A stretch of DNA of 61,529 nt. Origin: Saprospiraceae bacterium (lineage in GTDB: Bacteria > Bacteroidota > Bacteroidia > Chitinophagales > Saprospiraceae). A program made the position numbers and the translations under genes. The stretch covers positions 1-61,529 of the forward strand of contig JAHQWA010000185.1 of assembly GCA_019634045.1 (NCBI GenBank), in the 5' to 3' direction. Positions 55,835-61,529 of the stretch are shown piece by piece (positions within the stretch are counted from its first letter, which is position 1; the number at the start of each line of letters is the position of its first letter). Below the pieces are notes generated by a model. That model ran no database searches. It was given only the letters and a program-made list of their open reading frames with translations, and was not told the origin of the DNA.

Positions 55835-56551
55835 ATGTCTCGTAAAATTTATCTCTTAAGCGGAATGCTTTTGTCTCTACTATTTGTATGCCAAAGTTGT
55901 AGCAACAAGATTCCTAAAACCCTTGATAATGGTTACACTTTAGTGTATCAACAATCATTTGATAAAGCGTCCACTATCTCCGATTTCGAGTTCTCTGACA
56001 CGAACTTTTGGAAGTACAGCGACGAATCAAAGGGTGGGGCCTTGGAATGCACCGGTAAATCGGAATATCAACCTCCTGTACGATCACCACATTCCGTAGC
56101 CTTAATTACCGGACAAAAGTTTGGGAGTTTTGTACTGGAAGCAGATCTTCAGCAAACGGGGAGAGTCTATAATCACCAGGATATGTGTGTTTTTTTTGGC
56201 TTTCAGGATAAAAGCCATTTCTACTATACACATATTAGTAAGGCAATGGATGATCATGCCAATAATGTATTTGTAGTAGATGGCACACCTCGACTAAAAA
56301 TTTCAACTAAAACCAATGATGGTCAGAATTGGCTACCTAAAAAATGGCACAAGATAAGACTAGAACGGGATCTAGATTCGGGTAGTATCCGTCTCTTTTT
56401 TGATGATATGAGTAACCCCGTAATGGAGGCCAATGACAAGCGCTTCGGAGCGGGAGGAATCGGTTTTGGTTCATTCGATGATAGCGGGAAAATCGACAAT
56501 ATTCGGATTTATGCCAAAACTCCGATGGAAAAAGGGAGCACCCATTTTTAA
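55835..56551 (+). CDS. Lipoprotein with concanavalin-like (LamG/DUF1080-like) domain
   Basis: The lipobox CQSC places the lipidated Cys at 22. The remaining roughly 215 residues look like a jelly-roll lectin fold: GSFVLEADLQQTGRVYNHQD, CVFFGFQDKSHFYYTHIS, WHKIRLERDLDSGSIRLFFD and GGIGFGSFDDSGKIDNIRIY. Proteins of this type bind or cleave glycans at the cell surface. No clear catalytic pair can be named. It is probably cotranscribed with the oxidoreductase gene 30 bp upstream. Confidence 0.78.
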   Translation: MSRKIYLLSGMLLSLLFVCQSCSNKIPKTLDNGYTLVYQQSFDKASTISDFEFSDTNFWKYSDESKGGALECTGKSEYQPPVRSPHSVALITGQKFGSFVLEADLQQTGRVYNHQDMCVFFGFQDKSHFYYTHISKAMDDHANNVFVVDGTPRLKISTKTNDGQNWLPKKWHKIRLERDLDSGSIRLFFDDMSNPVMEANDKRFGAGGIGFGSFDDSGKIDNIRIYAKTPMEKGSTHF

Positions 56552-56775
56552 ATCCTTGAATGGCTTGTAGTGTGACCATTTTGGGGCATAAAGGAAGAGG
56601 AGATAGGCCTTTCCCTAAGGTATTCCACATGCTGTCAAGTGTAAGGTCAAGAATGTGTGGGGCAAAGGTATTTCATTGCCCCACCTATTAACTACTTAAT
56701 TTTTTATATTCTTTTTTTCTTTCTTTGAAACAATGTTTTCTTTTCGCAGTATACCAGATTATCTTTGATGAGAAG

Positions 56776-56805
56776 TTGTAAATTGTTTTTTTTTATATAA
56801 ATTTG
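56776..56805 (+). promoter_or_regulatory. Bacteroidota-type promoter of the polysaccharide operon
   Basis: TTG (56776-56778), exactly 19 nt, then TAAATTTG (56798-56805) match the consensus TTG-N19-TAnnTTTG fully. Transcription would start near 56811, leaving a leader of about 170 nt before the ATG at 56985. The surrounding 56552-56984 region has no gene. Confidence 0.75.
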
Positions 56806-56876
56806 CGACTGATTCGATCTGATGTAAAAAACGTCCCCTTCTAACTCCTTCCCCTTATAATCAGGATTAACTTACA

Positions 56877-56942
56877 TTTCAAGTTTTGTATCAAGTCCAG
56901 TTTTTGTACTGGAACTATCCCATTCATAAGGTCAACTTGAAA
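56877..56942 (+). promoter_or_regulatory. Structured 5' leader of the polysaccharide operon
   Basis: TTTCAAGTT (56877-56885) pairs with AACTTGAAA (56934-56942). Inside this stem TCCAGT (56896-56901) pairs with ACTGGA (56908-56913) around a U-rich loop. The leader RNA can thus fold into a nested two-stem structure 42 nt before the first gene. The UpxY antiterminator encoded in the operon may act on such a leader. Confidence 0.45.
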
Positions 56943-56984
56943 CTAAGCTGAAGTATTATTTACTGCTGGTTAATCCGTCAAAAC

Positions 56985-58277
56985 ATGTACAAAGGTCTCA
57001 TTCAAAAAGAGAAAAATCTCTCAGTTATTGGTCTAGGTTATGTTGGCCTACCCTTAGCTTTGGCGTTGGCCAAGCACTTCCATGTAATAGGATTTGATAT
57101 CAATGCCGACAGGATCGAATTGATGAAAAAGCAAATTGATCCGTCGTGCGAACTTGAAGCAGAAGACTTTGAGGGTAGAGATATTGAGTTTACACATGAA
57201 GCGGAAGATTTACGTCGCGCTCATTTTCACATCGTAGCCGTTCCAACCCCTATAGATGATCATAAAGTTCCCAATTTAGGCCCACTCCGGAGTGCCTCTA
57301 AGGCCGTCGGGAGAATTCTAAAACAAGGTGATTACGTCATCTTCGAATCCACTGTTTATCCAGGGTGTACGGAGGAGGATTGTATTCCTATCCTGGAGGA
57401 AGAATCTGGTTTGAAATTTGGGGAGGATTTTAAAGTGGGGTACTCCCCGGAGCGAATCAACCCCGGAGATAAAGAACATACTGTAGAAAAGATACTGAAG
57501 GTGGTTTCGGGAAGTGACAAACCGGCGCTTGAGGAAATTGCTAATGTATATGGCCAAGCCATTGAAGCTGGGGTATTCAAAGCCAGCTCCATCAAAGTGG
57601 CCGAGGCCGCCAAAGTAATCGAAAATACTCAACGTGATTTGAATATATCCTTCATGAATGAGCTTTCCATCATATTTGATAAGATGGACCTCGATACGAA
57701 GGAAGTGCTGGAAGCAGCAGGTACCAAGTGGAATTTCCTCAAGTTTTCTCCTGGATTAGTTGGAGGGCATTGTATAGGAGTTGACCCTTACTACTTGCTT
57801 CATAAATCCAAAGAAATTGGATATGATCCCCAGGTCATTGTAAGTGGTCGACGGATCAATGATATCATGCCTAGTTTTATCGCGAAGAGACTGGTACAAA
57901 TGCTTACACAGAGGAATAAAAACCCCAATAGCTCCAAAGTATTAGTGATGGGGATCACTTTCAAAGAAAATGTAGCAGATATCCGCAACTCTAAGGTGAT
58001 CGATGTCGTAAAAGAATTACAGCAGTACTCGATCAATGTACACATTACCGATCCTTTGGCATCCCCGAATGAGGTCGGCAATAAATATAACCTAACCCTT
58101 AATGATGCTCCCTCTAGCGACTATGATGCTGTAATTGTCGCAGTCAACCATGCCCAATACACCAAATTGACGATGGACTATTTTAAATCCATCATGCGGG
58201 ACAACCCAATATTATTAGATATCAAAGGTATGTATCCGAGGCCCGAGGCTAATGGATTATTGTATTGGAGACTCTAA
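56985..58277 (+). CDS. Nucleotide-sugar dehydrogenase, UDP-N-acetyl-hexosamine type
   Basis: The 430-residue enzyme has the full UDP-glucose/GDP-mannose dehydrogenase layout: N-terminal Rossmann motif (VIGLGYVGLPLALALAKHF), a central helical domain with catalytic C263 in GGHCIGVDPYYL, and a C-terminal UDP-binding domain (VLVMGITFKENVADIRNSKV). It resembles WbpA/WbpO and TviB. It oxidises C6 of a UDP-N-acetylhexosamine to the uronic acid, using two NAD. It is the first gene of the polysaccharide operon and fits the later WbpB-like gene. Confidence 0.92.
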   Translation: MYKGLIQKEKNLSVIGLGYVGLPLALALAKHFHVIGFDINADRIELMKKQIDPSCELEAEDFEGRDIEFTHEAEDLRRAHFHIVAVPTPIDDHKVPNLGPLRSASKAVGRILKQGDYVIFESTVYPGCTEEDCIPILEEESGLKFGEDFKVGYSPERINPGDKEHTVEKILKVVSGSDKPALEEIANVYGQAIEAGVFKASSIKVAEAAKVIENTQRDLNISFMNELSIIFDKMDLDTKEVLEAAGTKWNFLKFSPGLVGGHCIGVDPYYLLHKSKEIGYDPQVIVSGRRINDIMPSFIAKRLVQMLTQRNKNPNSSKVLVMGITFKENVADIRNSKVIDVVKELQQYSINVHITDPLASPNEVGNKYNLTLNDAPSSDYDAVIVAVNHAQYTKLTMDYFKSIMRDNPILLDIKGMYPRPEANGLLYWRL

Positions 58278-58311
58278 GCACTAACAGTCAGTATAAATAC
58301 AAACACTTACG

Positions 58312-58914
58312 ATGAACACACAAACGAGTTATAGAACAGGTATACACCTACACGAGCATGAAGCTCGGTGGTTTGCCGTGTATACTCGTTACAAGAGAGA
58401 AAAAGTCATTCGCAAGCGGCTGACAGACAAAGGAATAGAATCCTATCTTCCTCTTCAACAATTCGTAAGGCATTATACTCGCAAAGTTAAAGTAGTTGAT
58501 CTACCCTTGATCAGCTGTTATCTCTTCGTAAAAATCACCAAACAACAGTATCTGCAGGTTTTAGAAACTGCCGATGTACTTCATTTTGTGCGACCAGCAA
58601 AAGACTTGATTGCTATTCCGGAAATGGAAATAGACATCTTAAGACGTGTGGTAGGGGAATCTATCAACATAGAGGCTGATCGTAGCGGATTTCAATCCGG
58701 AGATGAAGTAGAGATCATCGGCGGGAATTTGACGGGTATTAAGGGGATTTTATTAGAAAATTCATCTAAACACAATTTTCTGATTGAGCTCAATCAGATT
58801 GGCTATTCGCTACAAATGCAAGTTGATCCTGCATTATTGAGAAGAATGGCAAGCGCCAAAAAAATGTCAACTTTTGGTGCCAACGCAAAGACTAGAGAGC
58901 GAAGTGCTAGATAG
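58312..58914 (+). CDS. UpxY-family (NusG-like) transcription antiterminator
   Basis: The 200-residue protein begins with a NusG N-terminal domain (WFAVYTRYKREKVIRKRLTD, PLISCYLFVKITKQQYLQVL) and ends with a KOW-type motif (FQSGDEVEIIGGNLTGIKGI). UpxY proteins let RNA polymerase read through long capsule operons by acting in the leader. It is the second gene, 34 bp after the dehydrogenase, and a folded leader lies upstream. Confidence 0.9.
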   Translation: MNTQTSYRTGIHLHEHEARWFAVYTRYKREKVIRKRLTDKGIESYLPLQQFVRHYTRKVKVVDLPLISCYLFVKITKQQYLQVLETADVLHFVRPAKDLIAIPEMEIDILRRVVGESINIEADRSGFQSGDEVEIIGGNLTGIKGILLENSSKHNFLIELNQIGYSLQMQVDPALLRRMASAKKMSTFGANAKTRERSAR

Positions 58915-59210
58915 CACTTTTTCGGAATTTGGCATCTACTTACCAAGACCATTAGGTCAACTAAGCAAAAAAAAAGAAGTCTTCGCCGCTGGCGATCAGT
59001 GACTATTGTAAGTGTATTGGATTAGAAAGAAAATGCTTCAATAGTTGTAAGATGTAGGCAGTCGATCATTAATTGACCGTTGCCATATTATATGTATTGC
59101 GATAACGATTATCAAATTCGATTTTTGGAGATTAAGGCCTTGCGACTTATCAACGGCGAAGCCCTGCAAACTCCCCTAACAACAACCACTTTTTCAACAC
59201 CCTTTTTACA

Positions 59211-60218
59211 ATGAAAAACTTTGTACTAATAGGTGCAGCTGGCTATGTTGCCCCCCGTCATATGCGAGCGATCAAAGATACTGGACACCAGTTGGTCGCC
59301 GCATTGGATAGTAATGACTCCGTAGGAGTTATAGATAGTTATTTCCCACAAGCTGATTTCTTTACTGAATTTGAGCGATTTGATCGCCATGTCAGTAAAC
59401 TGCAGCGTTCTGGTACACCAATCGATTACGTTTCGGTGTGTTCACCCAATTACTTACATGATGCCCACATCAGATTTGGGATGCGTGTCGGGGCGAATGT
59501 TATTTGTGAAAAACCACTCGTTTTAAACCCTTGGAATGTCGAGGGATTAAAGGATATTGAAAAGGAAACGGGACTACAAGTCAACACCATCCTGCAATTG
59601 CGATTGCATCCTGCACTTATTGCCCTGAAGAAGCAAGTAGAAGAGGGAGATCCAGACAAGGTATATGATGTAGATTTAAGCTATATCACTTCTCGAGGTA
59701 AGTGGTATTATACCAGTTGGAAGGGATTCATGGATAAATCAGGCGGAATAGCGACCAATATTGGCATCCACTTCTTTGATATGTTACACTGGATTTTCGG
59801 AGATATTCAATCCAATACCGTTCATGTACATACGCATGATCGGGCAGCCGGTTATTTAACACTGGCCAAAGCAAGGGTGCGATGGTTTTTGAGCATTAAT
59901 TCAGAAACACTTCCTCAAGAAGTTAAGGAAAGAGGGGCCACGACCTTCCGTTCAATTACCGTAGATGGTAAAGAAATTGAATTTAGTGGTGGATTCACTG
60001 ACCTTCATACGAAGAGTTATCAGGCCATTTTGGATGGAAACGGGTTCGGACTAGATAAAGCTACGCAGGCTATTGAGATTGCCTATGCGATAAGGAATGC
60101 GAAGCCAGCCGGCTTAGATGGGCAACATCACCCTCTAGCTGAATTGCCAACCTCTACCCACCCATTTGACCGAAAACCGGAAAGCCAACCCATAAAACTA
60201 GAGGGTATCAATTCTTAA
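59211..60218 (+). CDS. Gfo/Idh/MocA oxidoreductase, WbpB/WlbA-like sugar-acid dehydrogenase
   Basis: The 335-residue protein begins MKNFVLIGAAGYVAPRHMRA, with the WlbA-type Rossmann motif, then SVCSPNYLHDAHIRFGMRVG and the catalytic CEKPLVLNPWNV. HFFDMLHWIFGD follows. WbpB/WlbA oxidise C3 of UDP-N-acetylglucosaminuronate during synthesis of di-N-acetylated hexuronates. The substrate would be the product of the enzyme at 56985. A gap of about 296 bp, without a recognised feature, separates it from the UpxY gene. Confidence 0.88.
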   Translation: MKNFVLIGAAGYVAPRHMRAIKDTGHQLVAALDSNDSVGVIDSYFPQADFFTEFERFDRHVSKLQRSGTPIDYVSVCSPNYLHDAHIRFGMRVGANVICEKPLVLNPWNVEGLKDIEKETGLQVNTILQLRLHPALIALKKQVEEGDPDKVYDVDLSYITSRGKWYYTSWKGFMDKSGGIATNIGIHFFDMLHWIFGDIQSNTVHVHTHDRAAGYLTLAKARVRWFLSINSETLPQEVKERGATTFRSITVDGKEIEFSGGFTDLHTKSYQAILDGNGFGLDKATQAIEIAYAIRNAKPAGLDGQHHPLAELPTSTHPFDRKPESQPIKLEGINS

Positions 60219-60239
60219 GGAATCAAGGGTTAATACAGT

Positions 60240-61019
60240 ATGGACTTTACAGTTGACAGAAAAAAGCAAAAAGAATTTCTTACTTTTCGACTTTGGGATT
60301 CGCTCAAGAAGATTTTCACACCTACCGCAGAAGAACCCGTCGAACTGGGATCCTTGTTGAAAGTCGATACGCATGCGCATTGGCTCCCTGGTGTAGATGA
60401 CGGAGCCACTTCCTTAGAGGAAGGGCTGGAGATGGTAGAGTCACTTGTTGAAATGGGGTTTACCAAGTTAATTGCGACGCCGCATATCAAAAAGAACTTC
60501 TACGAGAATGAACCTCAAGAACTTATGTACGCCTTCAAGGATTTTGAAAAGGAAGTGAAGCGTCGTAGGTGGCCAGTCGAGTTATCGCTAGCAGCAGAAT
60601 ACATGTTAGATGAAGGATTCGAAGCTCATCTAGAAAAAGGTTTGCTAACTTTGAGTGAGAATATGGTCCTTATTGAGATGTCTTTTTTTCAGGCCTATCA
60701 AGGAATAGAGGATTTGCTTTTTAAGATTCAACTCAAAGGTTATCAGCCTGTTATTGCCCATCCGGAAAGATACATCTACTACTTTAGAAAAATTGACCAG
60801 TTGCAGCGTTTCAAGGAAATGGGATGCTTTTTCCAGTTGAATATTCCTGCTTTGACCGGTTTCTATGGAAGGGAAGTATACGCCTCTGCCAAACGCATTT
60901 TAAACAAAGGATGGTATAATTTCGCCGGTACGGACTTGCATAGTCCCAGGCAAATATCCAGCCTGCTTACCACGGAATTTCCTTTGGGTATTGGAAATAC
61001 GGCCCACTTCAAGCTTTGA
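60240..61019 (+). CDS. CpsB/CapC-type PHP tyrosine-protein phosphatase
   Basis: The 259-residue protein has a PHP metal-dependent hydrolase domain: VDTHAHWLPGVDDGATSLEE, KLIATPHIKKNFYENE, IAHPERYIYY and NFAGTDLHSPRQ. The conserved His and Asp residues of the CpsB family are present. It dephosphorylates the Tyr-kinase that controls polysaccharide polymerisation and export. It starts 21 bp after the WbpB-like gene and precedes the export gene. Confidence 0.88.
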   Translation: MDFTVDRKKQKEFLTFRLWDSLKKIFTPTAEEPVELGSLLKVDTHAHWLPGVDDGATSLEEGLEMVESLVEMGFTKLIATPHIKKNFYENEPQELMYAFKDFEKEVKRRRWPVELSLAAEYMLDEGFEAHLEKGLLTLSENMVLIEMSFFQAYQGIEDLLFKIQLKGYQPVIAHPERYIYYFRKIDQLQRFKEMGCFFQLNIPALTGFYGREVYASAKRILNKGWYNFAGTDLHSPRQISSLLTTEFPLGIGNTAHFKL

Positions 61020-61098
61020 ATGTGGAGATAAGGTAACGCTGAGTCCCCAACACAAACTAAGTCCTTAATACATGACAGTAAATAAATATCCAATCAAC

Positions 61099-61529
61099 AT
61101 GAAACAACTTTTTACAACCCTATTCTATACCTGCCTTGTTTTGTTTTGTCTAAGTAGCTGCGGTAGCGTGAAGTACCCAGAGATGTTGATGTTTGATGAA
61201 GTAAAGAATGAACTGGCAGAATTAGATAGTCTTCCGATCTTAGTAATTCAACCGGATGATATTCTTAGCATCAAGGTTTCCTCTAGAAAACCTGACGATG
61301 TAGTTGCCTTCCAGCTTGAGAGAGAAACTCAGGTTCAAGGTGGGACTGGAGCCAATGCTCTAGGCGTACTGGATGGATACAGGGTAAATCAAGAAGGAAA
61401 AATCTATCTACCATTTATTGGTGAGGTTACTGCCGCCGGGAAATCGGTATCTGATCTACGGACAGAATTGGTAACGGCCTTACAAGACGGATACATTACG
61501 GATGCCTCTGTACAAGTCCGGTTTAGATC
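61099..61529 (+). CDS. Polysaccharide export (Wza-like) lipoprotein, 3' end beyond the window
   Basis: The frame is open to the window edge and gives 143 residues. It starts MKQLFTTLFYTCLVLFCLSS with lipobox LSSC (Cys21). Then comes a Poly_export-type domain: ILVIQPDDILSIKVSSRKPD and YRVNQEGKIYLPFIGEVTAA, followed by the SLBB-like DLRTELVTALQDGYI. ATG 61072 in the same frame is a weaker alternative start. It should form the outer-membrane channel for the polysaccharide. Confidence 0.88.
   Translation, partial: MKQLFTTLFYTCLVLFCLSSCGSVKYPEMLMFDEVKNELAELDSLPILVIQPDDILSIKVSSRKPDDVVAFQLERETQVQGGTGANALGVLDGYRVNQEGKIYLPFIGEVTAAGKSVSDLRTELVTALQDGYITDASVQVRFR

Overview
The window looks like a chromosomal segment of a free-living, probably aerobic Bacteroidota, most likely of the Saprospiria (Lewinella-like) group. 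The phylum call rests on promoters of the TTG-N19-TAnnTTTG type, a UpxY-type antiterminator in a polysaccharide operon, paired YeeE/YedE-DUF6691 transporters, a DUF5117-type zinc protease, TIGR03643/DUF2256 photolyase partners and many lipoproteins. The class is an inference from gene content. I see no tRNA, rRNA, CRISPR array, insertion sequence or prophage.

Layout. 1-4.3 kb: the start of a secreted beta-helix protein cut by the window edge, a largely empty stretch, a 57-residue double-glycine peptide gene behind three clustered inverted repeats, and a convergent orphan helical protein. 4.3-9.8 kb: a planctomycete-style dehydrogenase/cytochrome c lipoprotein, an OmpR-type two-component system and a Cys-rich DUF5522 protein. 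9.8-17.4 kb: a LacI-headed sugar-acid operon (KDPG-type aldolase, altronate-dehydratase family, tagaturonate-reductase family, fuconolactonase-like hydrolase, fucose-dehydrogenase-like SDR) divergent from a zinc alcohol dehydrogenase, with a perfect 18-bp operator between them. 17.4-18.8 kb: ArsR regulator, a 56-residue protein and a Crp-family regulator overlapping it by 4 bp. 19-28.2 kb: secreted zincin, DUF2147 protein, epimerase, and an AraC/DUF1501/DUF1549-DUF1553 operon. 28.4-32.5 kb: a photolyase cluster. 32.7-37.8 kb: sulfur genes (persulfide dioxygenase-rhodanese, SulP, rhodanese) and a pirin. 38-41.4 kb: M16 peptidase, methyltransferase, DEAD-box helicase. 41.5-44.5 kb: two subunits of a molybdopterin oxidoreductase. 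44.7-53.5 kb: cell-envelope and secreted proteins, including a caspase-fold protease and two tandem paralogous lipoproteins. 53.6-54.7 kb: two YeeE/YedE-type sulfur transporter halves. 54.8-56.6 kb: an oxidoreductase and a lipoprotein. 56.8-61.5 kb: the start of an exopolysaccharide operon, cut by the window end.

How the genes work together. The clearest regulatory story links distant genes. The Crp-family regulator at 18.1 kb carries the R-E-x3-R recognition residues of E. coli CRP. Near-identical TGTGA/TCAC palindromes lie upstream of the persulfide dioxygenase (32.7 kb) and of the YeeE/YedE pair (53.7 kb), each exactly 21 nt before a -7-like box. This predicts a thiosulfate/sulfane-sulfur regulon. 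The LacI operon breaks down a deoxysugar or uronate-derived acid. The photolyase cluster is a conserved light-damage set with a Tyr-less SDR and an amber codon near the start of the first photolyase. The closing operon makes an N-acetyl-hexosaminuronate-containing polysaccharide, with an antiterminator and a structured leader.

Limits: all calls are from reading motifs in the sequence; no database search was run. Several starts were moved downstream of the longest frame where a signal peptide or family start was evident, and this is said in each entry.
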